Origin: JAEYFP01 sp047602645
Lineage (GTDB): Bacteria; Bacillota; Clostridia; Lachnospirales; Lachnospiraceae
Assembly: GCA_047602645.1 (NCBI GenBank)
Contig: JASGGU010000016.1
Coordinates: forward strand, 1 to 52,433
Length of the DNA: 52,433 nucleotides
Direction: 5' to 3'
Made by a program: the position numbers and the translations under genes. The notes beneath the pieces are model-generated. The model saw only the letters and a list, made by a program, of their open reading frames with translations. It made no database searches and was not told the origin of the DNA. Positions 16,704 through 25,867 of this stretch are shown here, one piece after another. Within the stretch, counting starts at the first letter, position 1, and each line of letters begins with the position of its first letter.

Positions 16704-17726
16704 ATGGAGTCGGAAAAATTATCTATTACTGAAATTGCAAAACGTGCAGGCACTTCTGCGGCCACCGTCTCCCGGGTTATCAATCATCCCGAGTTGGTCA
16801 ACAGCGAAACTGCCCAGTTGATTCGTTCCTCTATGGAAGAGCTGAACTATGTGCCCAGAACTTCCAAAAAGTTCAAAGCCAAGAAACTGATCTTAATCAG
16901 CGTTCCCGAAATTACCAATCCCTTCTACAGCGAAATTATTAAAGGGATTACGGCCTCCACCAACAATCATTCCTATTATACCCTAATCAATCAGGACAGT
17001 CTGGAGGATTCCCGTTCCATCAACAATTTCATTAAACTGTTAAAATCCGTCAAGGCCTGCGGTGTGATTCTTTGTTCTCCTCTTAATTCACAATACTATG
17101 AGCAAATAGGGAGTCTGATGCCAATCGTACAATGCTGCGAATATAATTCCGAGGATTACTCCTATGTCAGCATCGATGATTTTCAGGCAGCCTATAATGT
17201 CATGGAACATATTTACTCACAGGGCAGAAGAGAGATCTCTTTTGTCAACGGACCGCTGAAATATAAATATGCGCGGGAACGCCAGCGCGGTTATGAGGCA
17301 TTTTTAGATCATGCCGGTATTATGCGCACCTCGAACTTATCTATTAACCTCGCGGAAATTAACTATGACATGGCTTTCGCATCGGTCTGCCAGCTTCTGA
17401 CTTCCAGTGCACAGCCTGATGCAATCTTTGCTTCCTCCGATCTGGTTGCCGCTGCTGCCATAAAGGCCGCAAAGCTTCACCATATCAGAGTCCCCGAAGA
17501 TCTGATTGTCGTCGGCTTTGATAATATTAATATTTCAACAATCTCTGATCCGGCCATTACTACCATAAACCAGCCTCAGTTTCAATTGGGGTATACTGCC
17601 GGAGAAATTATCCATGAACACATCAGTTCCCCTACCGCGTATAAGCAGCAGGTTCTTTTAAATACGGAATTGATTATCCGGGAATCTTCCATTCCAAGAA
17701 AGGTTTCCAAAGAGCTGGCTGTATAA
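16704..17726 (+). CDS. LacI family transcriptional regulator
   Basis: DNA-binding regulator of 340 residues. An N-terminal helix-turn-helix and hinge (SITEIAKRAGTSAATVSRVINH, about residues 6-27) is followed by a periplasmic-binding-protein-like effector domain ending near residue 330. I start at the ATG at 16704, which follows AAAGGAG; the frame is open further upstream through a promoter with hydrophobic, non-family sequence. It is divergent from the putative C-glycoside operon and likely controls it, with the inducer a sugar or glycoside. The two TTTCATGAAA palindromes in the shared region are candidate sites. Confidence 0.94.
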   Translation: MESEKLSITEIAKRAGTSAATVSRVINHPELVNSETAQLIRSSMEELNYVPRTSKKFKAKKLILISVPEITNPFYSEIIKGITASTNNHSYYTLINQDSLEDSRSINNFIKLLKSVKACGVILCSPLNSQYYEQIGSLMPIVQCCEYNSEDYSYVSIDDFQAAYNVMEHIYSQGRREISFVNGPLKYKYARERQRGYEAFLDHAGIMRTSNLSINLAEINYDMAFASVCQLLTSSAQPDAIFASSDLVAAAAIKAAKLHHIRVPEDLIVVGFDNINISTISDPAITTINQPQFQLGYTAGEIIHEHISSPTAYKQQVLLNTELIIRESSIPRKVSKELAV

Positions 17727-17800
17727 AGGAATTACATAACAATTATAAATTCTAGAATAAAAGTGTGCTTCGCCCACTTTCGCGGCCAAATACTTAGACT

Positions 17801-17874
17801 GCACAGCTTTTGTTCCGCGCGCGCAGCTGCGCATATTATTTTATTTGATAGGGAAATCCGTAGGAATTTCCTAT
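17801..17874. repeat. dispersed intergenic hairpin element, copy A
   Basis: Contains the hairpin ATAGGGAAATCC-GTA-GGAATTTCCTAT (17848-17874) with one internal mismatch. A 21-base block (17854-17874) recurs exactly at 48728-48748. The 15 bases GCACAGCTTTTGTTC (17801-17815) occur as their reverse complement just before that second copy. Both copies lie directly before a terminator hairpin. Confidence 0.6.
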
Positions 17875-17883
17875 TAAACAAAA

Positions 17884-17937
17884 AAGGAGGTCGTCGCCTC
17901 GTAACTAAAAAACCAGTTACTTTGCGACGACCTCCTT
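17884..17937 (-). terminator. strong terminator of the two-component/sugar ABC operon
   Basis: GGAGGTCGTCGC (17886-17897) pairs with GCGACGACCTCC (17924-17935), with an inner GTAACT/AGTTAC stem (17901-17906, 17915-17920). On the minus strand it is followed by TTTTTTGTTT. It closes the metallo-hydrolase gene; on the plus strand it lacks a good T run. Confidence 0.88.
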
Positions 17938-17946
17938 CGACGTTTA

Positions 17947-18807
17947 TTATTCATTTATATTCCCGTTCATGCAGGAAATCTGCACCTGACCATATACAGC
18001 CGCCATTCTTGCGTTCCCATCTGCCGAAAGACTGTCAGGCACCTGTAAATAGGTGGCTGTTCCTTCTCTCAATCCCTTCAGGCACTCCAACAAATCAGGC
18101 AGTACATTCTCCGCCAGCGGAGAGCCAAAACCTCTGAAATCGTGATGAGAGTTATATACCGCAACATAGCACTCCCGCTTGTCATAAATACGTCGGAGGG
18201 CCTTTTCTGCGCGCATTGCGGCTTGCGAGGTACTCTCTCCATCCTCTCTTTGAAGCAGAAAGTTACGGTTGCACGCATCTCCCGCAAAAAGAATTCCGCT
18301 TTTATTATCAATAGCGACACACTCTCCTCGTGTATGTCCCGGACAGTGAAAGAACTGCACATTCCGCCCTCCTAAATCGAAGATCTGACCATCCGTAAGC
18401 TCCTTCGCATAAGGTTTCTTCTCCCACTCCAAAATATCCTTTTTTTCATCATAGGAATAGTTTTTATCCTCCCTTTCCCGAATGAGCTCTGCATAACTTT
18501 TGCGGAATTCAAGACTGGGGCCCGTGTCCGGGTTTTCCCAATTCATGTCGTTTATATGAATCCACACTTCTTCAAAAAAGCCTGCCCCGCCGATATGATC
18601 TCCGTGGTTATGTGTCAGTACTACATCGTAGGGCTTATTTGTAATCCGATTTTCTATGACCCACCGCAGATCCCCGATTCCGGTTCCCGTGTCAAGCACA
18701 AGTGCACGTTTTTCTCCCACAATAACAAATACGGAAACACAGTCAAATTCATCTATTTCAAAAATGCCTTCGGCAAACTCATAAAAGGGTAATGACCTGC
18801 TTTTCAT
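17947..18807 (-). CDS. metallo-beta-lactamase-fold hydrolase
   Basis: Protein of 286 residues with the MBL metal motif THNHGDH (His66, His68, Asp70, His71), a later metal His in CPGHTRGE and the bridging Asp in LFAGDAC. This is the usual zinc-hydrolase pattern; substrates in the family include thioesters, lactones and phosphodiesters. No signal peptide is seen. The start at 18807 follows AGGAGG. It is the last gene of the sugar ABC operon, 26 bp after the permease. In that position a sugar lactone or ester hydrolase role is possible but unproven. Confidence 0.88.
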   Translation of the reverse strand: MKSRSLPFYEFAEGIFEIDEFDCVSVFVIVGEKRALVLDTGTGIGDLRWVIENRITNKPYDVVLTHNHGDHIGGAGFFEEVWIHINDMNWENPDTGPSLEFRKSYAELIREREDKNYSYDEKKDILEWEKKPYAKELTDGQIFDLGGRNVQFFHCPGHTRGECVAIDNKSGILFAGDACNRNFLLQREDGESTSQAAMRAEKALRRIYDKRECYVAVYNSHHDFRGFGSPLAENVLPDLLECLKGLREGTATYLQVPDSLSADGNARMAAVYGQVQISCMNGNINE

Positions 18808-18833
18808 CGTAATTCCTCCTATCGAACTTATCT

Positions 18834-19799
18834 TTATTTTGCCCGCTTCGCTTTGCCCTGATAGCAATCAATCGACACTGCAATTAAAAGAATCAATCCT
18901 TTAACTACACTCTGAAAATTTGAATTCACTCCCATCAGTACTAATCCGTTGTCCAGAATTCCAAGGATAATCACACCCACAACGACACCGCTTATTTTTC
19001 CCTCGCCGCCCTGTATACTGATGCCGCCCAAGCAAGCCGCCGTCATACAATCAAAAGGATAGCTGGAACCAGCACCCGGCTGGGAGGCATTTGTTCTGCC
19101 CACCATAATAAGCGCTGCGATACTGGCTGTAAAGCTTGCAAACGTATACACAAATATTGTAAGACGATCCACGTTGATGCCCGCCAGTCTGGAGGCCTCC
19201 TTATTACCACCCAATGCGTAAATATATCTTCCCAGATATGTCTTATTCATCACAATCCAACCAAAGATGATAAAAATAATAAAGATAATAACCGGAATTG
19301 GAATGACACCTACATACCCCTGTCCGATTCCCACAAAGCTCTCAGGCATCCCCGTAATTGGATAGCCGCCGGTGATAAGGTAGGCTGCACCCTGCAAAAT
19401 AAGCATCATTGACAATGTGACAATAATCGGCGCTATATTCAGCTTAATGGCCACAATTCCGTTAATTACCCCAAACAAGCAGCCCAGTGCCACCGACAGC
19501 ACCACAGCCAGGAAAATATTCATATTCAGGTTCACCATAAGATAGCCAAGTGTCATACCAACTACAGCCATCTGTCCACCCACCGATAAATCCATACCTC
19601 CACCTATCATAACGAAAGTTACCCCGATGACGACAATGCCAAACATGGACACCTGCCGCAAAATATTTATAACATTTTTGGATGATAAAAAGTTCGGCGC
19701 AGCAACGGCAAAAAAGATGAATACCGCGGCAAGAAATATGTAAATGCCATATTTTTTATAATAATCCACCCATGTTTTTTTAGTTTGAGTTTGTTCCAT
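18834..19799 (-). CDS. sugar ABC transporter permease, RbsC family
   Basis: Inner-membrane permease of 321 residues with the family signatures MIGGGMDLSVGGQMA near residue 65 and ACLGGISIQGGEGKISG near residue 255. Its start overlaps the 3' end of the ATPase gene by 20 bp and follows GGAGG, so translation is coupled. Together with the ATPase and binding protein upstream it forms a complete importer, separate from the degenerate pair higher in the same operon. Confidence 0.93.
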   Translation of the reverse strand: MEQTQTKKTWVDYYKKYGIYIFLAAVFIFFAVAAPNFLSSKNVINILRQVSMFGIVVIGVTFVMIGGGMDLSVGGQMAVVGMTLGYLMVNLNMNIFLAVVLSVALGCLFGVINGIVAIKLNIAPIIVTLSMMLILQGAAYLITGGYPITGMPESFVGIGQGYVGVIPIPVIIFIIFIIFGWIVMNKTYLGRYIYALGGNKEASRLAGINVDRLTIFVYTFASFTASIAALIMVGRTNASQPGAGSSYPFDCMTAACLGGISIQGGEGKISGVVVGVIILGILDNGLVLMGVNSNFQSVVKGLILLIAVSIDCYQGKAKRAK

Positions 19800-21285
19800 G
19801 TTCTTTTCCTCCAGACGCTAAATCGAGAATATAATTCTGCTCAAATTCCTCTTTTTTTACTTCGCCGGTCTTCCTTCCTTCGTAGATGACCGCAATCCGA
19901 TCCGACATTCCCAAAAGCTCAGGCATATCGGAAGATACCATTATAATGGAATTTCCTTTTTCTGCAAGTTCATTCATAAGCTTATAAATTTCCTGCTTGG
20001 CACCTACGTCGATTCCTCTTGTTGGTTCATCGAAAATAATGATTCTGCAGTTGGTTGCCAGCGTTTTGGCTATTACAACCTTTTGCTGGTTACCGCCGCT
20101 CAAATTCATCACTTTTTGTTCTAAGGAGGGTGTCTTAATGTCAAACTTTTCTCGGTATTCCTGTGCAACCGCCTGCTCTTTTACTTTATTTACAAAGAAT
20201 CCATTTGAAAAGCTCTTTAAATTATTAATTACTGTGTTCCATCGAATAGACATACGAAGGAATATGCCCTGTGCCTTTCGGTCCTCCGGAATATACCCGA
20301 TGCCCAGCTCAATAGCATCCTTACACGACTTAATATGTACTTCTTTTCCATCAAGAAACATCTTGCCTGATTCCACCGGATTAGCTCCGTATATGACACG
20401 CATAAGTTCTGTACGCCCCGCGCCTACCAGTCCTGCAAATCCCAATATTTCTCCCTTGTGAAGGGAAAAAGAAATATCCTCATTTCCATTTCCGTACAGA
20501 TGCTCAACACGCAGTACCTCTTCTCCTACCTGCGTCTTCCGAAGCGGATAGCTTTCCTTTAACTCTCTGCCTGCCATCATGCCGATTAATTTTTTTCTGT
20601 CGATGTCCTCAATGTTCTCCGTACCTACATAACAGCCGTCACGCATTACCGTTACTCTGTCTGCGATTTCAAATAACTCCTCCAGCCTATGAGAAATATA
20701 GATAACAGTCACGCCTTTTTTCTTTAAATCTCTGACGATTTTAAAAAGAATATCTACCTCACTCACAGTAAGCGGCGCGGTAGGCTCATCCATAATTAGT
20801 ATCTTCACTTCCCTGCTCACCGCTTTGGCAATTTCTACAATCTGCTGGCATGCCGGAGAGAGATTTCTTACGGGGGCCGAAACATCTATATCAACATTCA
20901 TCTGTGCAAAAATATCCTTTGCACGCCGCTCTCTTTCTTTCATATTCACAAACGCCCCTTTGGAGGTCTTTTCACCCAAAAAGACGTTTTCAGCCGCACT
21001 GATTCCCGGGACAAGAGTGAACTCCTGATAAATCACCTCAATCCCCTGCTCCTTAGAAAGCTTCGGGTTCATAGAAGAAAAGTCCTTACCATTTATGACG
21101 ATCGTACCACTGTCGGGCACAATTGCTCCCGACAGTGTTTTAATTAAGGTAGATTTTCCCGCTCCATTCTCGCCGATTAAAGCATGAACTTCGCCTTCCC
21201 TTACATCAAAGGACAGATGGTCGATGGCTACTACACCCGGATATGTTTTAACAATATCTTTTACACTCAATATCGTATTCGACAT
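19780..21285 (-). CDS. sugar ABC transporter ATP-binding protein, RbsA/MglA family
   Basis: Double-cassette ATPase of 501 residues with intact motifs: Walker A GENGAGKST, signature-like LSPACQQ and Walker B ILIMDEPTAP in the first half; LSGGNQQK and IIIFDEPTRG in the second. This integrity contrasts with the relative at 23396-24826 in the same operon. It starts after GAGAGGAAG, 15 bp downstream of the binding-protein gene, and energises the permease that overlaps its end. Confidence 0.94.
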   Translation of the reverse strand: MSNTILSVKDIVKTYPGVVAIDHLSFDVREGEVHALIGENGAGKSTLIKTLSGAIVPDSGTIVINGKDFSSMNPKLSKEQGIEVIYQEFTLVPGISAAENVFLGEKTSKGAFVNMKERERRAKDIFAQMNVDIDVSAPVRNLSPACQQIVEIAKAVSREVKILIMDEPTAPLTVSEVDILFKIVRDLKKKGVTVIYISHRLEELFEIADRVTVMRDGCYVGTENIEDIDRKKLIGMMAGRELKESYPLRKTQVGEEVLRVEHLYGNGNEDISFSLHKGEILGFAGLVGAGRTELMRVIYGANPVESGKMFLDGKEVHIKSCKDAIELGIGYIPEDRKAQGIFLRMSIRWNTVINNLKSFSNGFFVNKVKEQAVAQEYREKFDIKTPSLEQKVMNLSGGNQQKVVIAKTLATNCRIIIFDEPTRGIDVGAKQEIYKLMNELAEKGNSIIMVSSDMPELLGMSDRIAVIYEGRKTGEVKKEEFEQNYILDLASGGKEHGTNSN

Positions 21286-21300
21286 TCTATCTCTTCCTCT

Positions 21301-22320
21301 CTACTGAGCTGTAATAAACTCTGACACGTTCTCGCTGGTCACCTTTGTTGTCTCAAAAGCAATCATATCCGGAAATTCTTCTCCGTTTAATACACGTTCT
21401 GAATACTCGATCATAGCCGGAGCAATGGCTGCAAAAACAACCGTACCTCTCATTACATCACCATTTGCAATCCCGTCCAGTGCCTGTGCCGTACCATCAC
21501 ATGCGAATATTCCGAAATTCTCACTGTTTAAACCCGCCGCCTTTACTGCTTCCATTGCTTCCACAGCAGCCGCGTCACCATAACATACGATGGTGTTCAA
21601 TTCAGGATATTTTTGAAGCATGGTTTCTGTGGTAGAGGTTCCTGCACCTACTACATCCTTACCGATATCCACAGCCTCGAGTATCGTGGCATCAGGAGCG
21701 TTTTCCTTAATCGCATCCTGAATGCCCTGTCCTCTTTTCTGCATATCCTCGTTTTGAAATGTAGTGTAAACTACAACCTGTCCCTTGCCGTCAAGCTGGG
21801 AATTAATCCATTCTGAAGCCATTTCTCCAATTTCAACACCAATTCCATGCTGGTCTGTATTAAGGCATACGTCATACACTTCTGTCTGAACACCACACTC
21901 CATAACCTTCACGCCTTCTTCCTGGGCAGCGCGAAGTGCATCATCACAGGAAGTATCCGAAATCATTGCAATAATTACATCGCACTGGCTGGTCACCATA
22001 TTTTCAATAGAAGAAACTGCAGCAGCAGAATCATTATCAAAGCTCACCGCCACATAGTCCCAACCCTTGGCTTCACATTCTTCCTTTAGTCCGTTATCAA
22101 TACCAATAAAAAATTCTGTCTGCAGAGTTGGGGCCAGAAAGCCAATTTTTACGTCTGTGAGTCCCTCCGTATTATCCGCAAGCTCTTCTTTAATTTCTTC
22201 TGTTTTCTCCTCTGCCGCCTGCTCAGGCGCACTCTGTGTTGCCGCCGTGCTACCGCATCCCGCCAACATGGTTGCAATCATAGCTACACTCAACATTACA
22301 CTTAATAATTTCCTTTTCAT
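21301..22320 (-). CDS. sugar ABC transporter substrate-binding lipoprotein, type I fold
   Basis: Extracellular lipoprotein of 339 residues. The signal peptide ends in the lipobox LAGC with Cys22, followed by a Glu/Ala-rich linker to about residue 50. The binding domain is RbsB-like (VKIGFLAPTLQTEFF onward; FACDGTAQALDGIANG near residue 265). The ATG at 22320 follows GGAGG; the frame back to 22401 covers a promoter. It has its own promoter inside the operon, so it can be made in excess or independently of the two-component genes. The ligand is unknown. Confidence 0.94.
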   Translation of the reverse strand: MKRKLLSVMLSVAMIATMLAGCGSTAATQSAPEQAAEEKTEEIKEELADNTEGLTDVKIGFLAPTLQTEFFIGIDNGLKEECEAKGWDYVAVSFDNDSAAAVSSIENMVTSQCDVIIAMISDTSCDDALRAAQEEGVKVMECGVQTEVYDVCLNTDQHGIGVEIGEMASEWINSQLDGKGQVVVYTTFQNEDMQKRGQGIQDAIKENAPDATILEAVDIGKDVVGAGTSTTETMLQKYPELNTIVCYGDAAAVEAMEAVKAAGLNSENFGIFACDGTAQALDGIANGDVMRGTVVFAAIAPAMIEYSERVLNGEEFPDMIAFETTKVTSENVSEFITAQ

Positions 22321-22379
22321 AGTTCCTCCATCCCGCCCTTTCGGGCATTTTCTTTTGAGTTTTATGTTGCTGTAGCTAT

Positions 22380-22408
22380 ATTTTATATTTTCCCATAGCA
22401 ATTCTCAA
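22380..22408 (-). promoter_or_regulatory. internal promoter before the binding-protein gene
   Basis: TTGAGA (minus strand, 22403-22408), a 17-bp spacer and TAAAAT (22380-22385). A small GCCC-GAAA-GGGC hairpin (22335-22346) lies between it and the ribosome site. It is the natural target for the upstream response regulator. Confidence 0.6.
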
Positions 22409-22440
22409 TGAGAGTACTTTCGGAATTAGGGGGAGTAATT

Positions 22441-23373
22441 TCAGTTGTTTTCAGACTGCTTGGGCAAAACTGCAAATAATATAATGACGCCTTCTATAAT
22501 TCCTTCTAAACGGCTCAGATATCCACTGCCGGTCAGCAAAAAAACAATGAATACTATAGAGACAGACCCTGCCAGCATTCCGGAGAGCTTTCCCCTGCCG
22601 CTGCGATAGCTCACACCACCCAGGCAGGCCGCTGCCAGCACCTTATACAGGTAATTTGTTCCCATGGCCGTACTCCCGCTCGAGGTCCAAAGGAGCATAA
22701 TGATAGCCGGCACGGCAAAAAACAGAGATGCCAGAACATGGATAACGATGAGAACGGCAGTGCAATTCAATCCGCTCCTCTCCATAAGTTCCATATCCTC
22801 GCCCAGCATCCGGCAATACCGTCCATAATATGTTTTTTTCAAAAAAACAAATGCACCGATTAGCAAAAAGGCATATACTGTCCATATTACAATTTCAAAC
22901 ATGAAATGATGATAGTATCCGGTCTCCGATTTAAAAAGAATACTGTTTCCTCCCGTAAGCCCGGCAAATAAATCAGTAAAAATAATTTGCAGGGCAAGTG
23001 TCATGATAATGGCCGGGATGTGTATTTTCGCTATGAGAAACCCCTTCAGTGCCCCAGCCAATGCGTGAAAAACAAAGATAAGAAGACAGGCAGCCCATAA
23101 AGGACTGCCCTTACTTAAAAAATATGCCGCCAGTACCGTCGAAGATGCTATCTGTGCCGCGAAAGAAAGGTCAAAATTCCCACAAAGCATCTCTATAGAC
23201 ACGCCAATCGTCATAAAAGACAGGAGCAGGAACTGTCCGGCAAAAAAATTGCCAAAGGAAGTGTAACTGTTCCTTGAATAGATAAATAAAAACAAAACCC
23301 ATAGGATAATATTTTTCTTATTCGCTCTTACAAATTCCAGAATTCCGATTAAATATAGATTGTTATTTTTCAT
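22441..23373 (-). CDS. RbsC-like permease paired with a degenerate ATPase
   Basis: Membrane protein of 310 residues with 8-9 hydrophobic segments. It retains the permease outline (SIEMLCGNFDLSFAAQ near residue 55, AACLGGVSYRSGRGKLSG near residue 260) but is more diverged than the other two permeases in the window. The start at 23373 follows GGAGATAT; the frame back to 23496 overlaps the preceding gene. It lies 22 bp after the ATPase-like protein that has lost its catalytic motifs, so active transport by this pair alone is doubtful. It may instead work as a sensor, or borrow the intact ATPase encoded downstream. Confidence 0.85.
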   Translation of the reverse strand: MKNNNLYLIGILEFVRANKKNIILWVLFLFIYSRNSYTSFGNFFAGQFLLLSFMTIGVSIEMLCGNFDLSFAAQIASSTVLAAYFLSKGSPLWAACLLIFVFHALAGALKGFLIAKIHIPAIIMTLALQIIFTDLFAGLTGGNSILFKSETGYYHHFMFEIVIWTVYAFLLIGAFVFLKKTYYGRYCRMLGEDMELMERSGLNCTAVLIVIHVLASLFFAVPAIIMLLWTSSGSTAMGTNYLYKVLAAACLGGVSYRSGRGKLSGMLAGSVSIVFIVFLLTGSGYLSRLEGIIEGVIILFAVLPKQSENN

Positions 23374-23395
23374 TTTTATATCTCCATAGCCAGAA

Positions 23396-24826
23396 TCACT
23401 GTCCCATCTCCAGTACACGGTGTGCCAGTTCCCGCACATCTCGCTCTGCCGGTTCCAGTAAAATGACCGCGGTCCCCCGGTCTGCCATCTCTGCAAGCTG
23501 TTCCTTCAGCCACTCCTTCATATCGGCATCCGTCCGCGAAAGGATGCTGTTTAAAATAATTACACGGGGATGAAACAACTTCCATTTGTAAAGAATCGTT
23601 TTTAATATATCATTCTCCGACATCTTTTTATGATCGGAGCGGCAGCTTACTCTGGCCTTAAATGCCTCCTCCATAATAAAATTATCTTTAAAAATATAGT
23701 CCGCACCTGCTCGATAACCTCCGCAACAACTAATTCTTTTTAATGAGGGTAAAAGAATGTTATCCTTTATGGAAAGATTATTAAAAATCTCCGCACAATC
23801 CGCATAATCCCCCCAAAAAGTGATGCGGTTTTTCACTAACGTGTGCACATCACGGTACTCTATCACCCTGCCGTCGATCCGCACTGTCGGCTTACAGACA
23901 GCCTTACCAAGCAGGCTTTCCCAAAGCTCCGCCTGCTCAAAGGCATCCAAGTCAGCAATTCTGACAATTTCGCCTTCTTTCACCGTTATGGACTGAAGAT
24001 CTCTCCTGCTGCTTAATCGGATTCCGGCAAACTCTACTCTTCTTTCAATTCCCATTTTCATAAAAGGAATACTCTCCGCTTTATGATCCATCTCTTGCTT
24101 GTATCTTCTTCTTTTTCCAAACTCCGGATAATACGGAATATCCTCCCGATCTATAATTTTTTTTAGAATTTCCCCCTGTTTTATAAAAAAAATATGGTCC
24201 GCCAGATCTTCAAATAGCTCGGGATGGTTATCATAAATAAGCAGAGCAATCCCTTCCTCTCTCAGCTTCTTCAAAAGTTTTTTCAACAAGATCATATCCT
24301 GCTCAGAGCACTGAGGCGAAACGTTATTCAACACGAGCATTCTGGCTCCCTGTCCGGCCAGTCTGACTATGGAAAGCAAAATTCTGTCGGCTGCACTCAG
24401 ATCCTTCATTCTGCTCTTGGCATTAAAACTCTCCAGTCCATATCCGGCAAGCAAGGAATCTGCCTGAATATGCACCGCCTTTTCGTTAAAAAAAATTTTC
24501 CAAAGACTGTTTTTTTTCAATAAAAAAAGATTCTCGGCCAGATCAAGAGAGCCCATAAAGTCCTCACTGCCATCCACATAAAATAGTTTCCTGCTTTCCA
24601 GCAAAGCTCTCCGGCATTCGGAAAGTTCTTCGTTTTTGATGAGGATGCAGCCTTCAATAATTTGTCCCTCACCCTTAAAAATATTGCTGAAAATCCTTCC
24701 TGTATAGTCTTTTCCCCAGAGCAGACAGCATTCTCCTCTGCGCACAAGCATATTGATATTTCTGACGCCCTCTTTATATTCATTAATCGTGGAAAGATTC
24801 AAAAGCTGCAAAAATCCTTCTTTCAT
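23396..24826 (-). CDS. degenerate double-cassette ABC protein (pseudo-ATPase)
   Basis: Protein of 476 residues with the length and two-half layout of RbsA/MglA ATPases but with the catalytic motifs gone. The Walker A region reads LWGKDYTGR (residues 36-44), the signature LSAADRI (143-149) and Walker B MLVLNNVS (163-170), without the Asp-Glu pair. The second half has MSENDIL (402-408) and VIILNSIL (422-429). A His remains at 201 in the H-loop position. The frame is open throughout and starts after GGGAGAG, so it is a retained protein and not a fresh pseudogene. It sits between the histidine kinase and a matching permease. A non-hydrolysing regulatory or scaffold role fits better than transport; this is inference. 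Confidence 0.82.
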   Translation of the reverse strand: MKEGFLQLLNLSTINEYKEGVRNINMLVRRGECCLLWGKDYTGRIFSNIFKGEGQIIEGCILIKNEELSECRRALLESRKLFYVDGSEDFMGSLDLAENLFLLKKNSLWKIFFNEKAVHIQADSLLAGYGLESFNAKSRMKDLSAADRILLSIVRLAGQGARMLVLNNVSPQCSEQDMILLKKLLKKLREEGIALLIYDNHPELFEDLADHIFFIKQGEILKKIIDREDIPYYPEFGKRRRYKQEMDHKAESIPFMKMGIERRVEFAGIRLSSRRDLQSITVKEGEIVRIADLDAFEQAELWESLLGKAVCKPTVRIDGRVIEYRDVHTLVKNRITFWGDYADCAEIFNNLSIKDNILLPSLKRISCCGGYRAGADYIFKDNFIMEEAFKARVSCRSDHKKMSENDILKTILYKWKLFHPRVIILNSILSRTDADMKEWLKEQLAEMADRGTAVILLEPAERDVRELAHRVLEMGQ

Positions 24827-24845
24827 CGCTTACTCTCCCATCATA

Positions 24846-25829
24846 TCAGCTTGTTACCATGGGCAAAATAATTTCGATATCCGTGCCCGCTCCCAAAATA
24901 CTGTACACTTGAAGTCCATACATCGCACCAAATGACAGCTTAATTCTCTGATTTACATTGTACAGTGCAATTCCGCTGCCATGCTCCGACGAGAGATTCT
25001 TATCTTCCTCCACATCTGCCTCCGCTTTCTGTCCGCTCTCCATACGATTTCGAAGCTCTGCAAGGCTCTCTTCAGACATTCCGATTCCGTTGTCTGAAAT
25101 CATAAGCAGGACCTTATCCTCCGTGGTGCAAATGCTTATTTTCACCTGACAATCTCCCGACTTTGTCTCCAGACCATGAAATATAGAATTTTCCACGATA
25201 GGCTGAATCGTCATCTTTGGAATAAGATAAGAATAGACTGCCTCATCCTCATCCTCTATCTGAATAAATAACTGAAATTTATTTTCGAAACGATAATTCT
25301 GAATTAGAAAATAATTTTTTATGTTATTCAGCTCATCTGCCAAAGTAACAATATTCTCACGGCGGCTTATGCTGTAACGAAAAAAGGACGCCAGAGATTT
25401 GGCCATATTGGCGATACTGTCACAGTTTTGAACAACAGCTTCGCTTCTGATACATTCTAGTGTATTGTATAAAAAGTGAGGGTTAATCTGACTTTGCAGG
25501 GAATTAATTTCACTCTGTCTGTCCATTACCTTAGCGGAATATCTTCCCTTAACTGCAGCAGTTTGCTTCTCAATCCCCTTAAGCATATCGTTTGCCGTCC
25601 TGTCACCGGAGGCCCACACATAAGTACGAAAGCTCTCTAAGTCATCCATTTTTTCTATTCCTTGCTCCAGGCCTCTCGCCCAGTAAAGGACATAAACTCC
25701 TCCCGAAAAAGCAAGAACTGACCAGAGTGCCCACAAAGCCATTCTTATATTCCCTTTTGCATACATTCCCGCCAGAAAAAGGAGCAGCAAAACACCCATA
25801 TACATTCCTGCTCTTACAGATAATTTCAT
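24846..25829 (-). CDS. YesM-like sensor histidine kinase with short membrane anchor
   Basis: Membrane histidine kinase of 327 residues. Two hydrophobic helices (about 7-24 and 29-50) are separated by only a few residues, so there is no extracellular sensor domain of the kind usual in YesM proteins. The phospho-acceptor motif is QSQINPHFLYNTLE (His in NPHF). The C-terminal ATPase domain shows the N-box IVENSIFHGLE and G-box DNGIGMS. The ATG at 25829 has AAGGGA upstream; a TTG at 25859 would add ten residues. It follows the response regulator in the operon. Lack of a sensor domain suggests that it reads another protein, plausibly the adjacent permease-like pair. Confidence 0.88.
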   Translation of the reverse strand: MKLSVRAGMYMGVLLLLFLAGMYAKGNIRMALWALWSVLAFSGGVYVLYWARGLEQGIEKMDDLESFRTYVWASGDRTANDMLKGIEKQTAAVKGRYSAKVMDRQSEINSLQSQINPHFLYNTLECIRSEAVVQNCDSIANMAKSLASFFRYSISRRENIVTLADELNNIKNYFLIQNYRFENKFQLFIQIEDEDEAVYSYLIPKMTIQPIVENSIFHGLETKSGDCQVKISICTTEDKVLLMISDNGIGMSEESLAELRNRMESGQKAEADVEEDKNLSSEHGSGIALYNVNQRIKLSFGAMYGLQVYSILGAGTDIEIILPMVTS

Positions 25830-25867
25830 ACGCAAGTAATCCCTTCCCGCTCTCAGCAATAAAAGCC

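Noticed and set aside
23396..24826. Calling the degenerate ABC protein a pseudogene
   Set aside because: The frame is uninterrupted over 476 codons, has a ribosome site and tight spacing to neighbours; only the catalytic motifs are lost.
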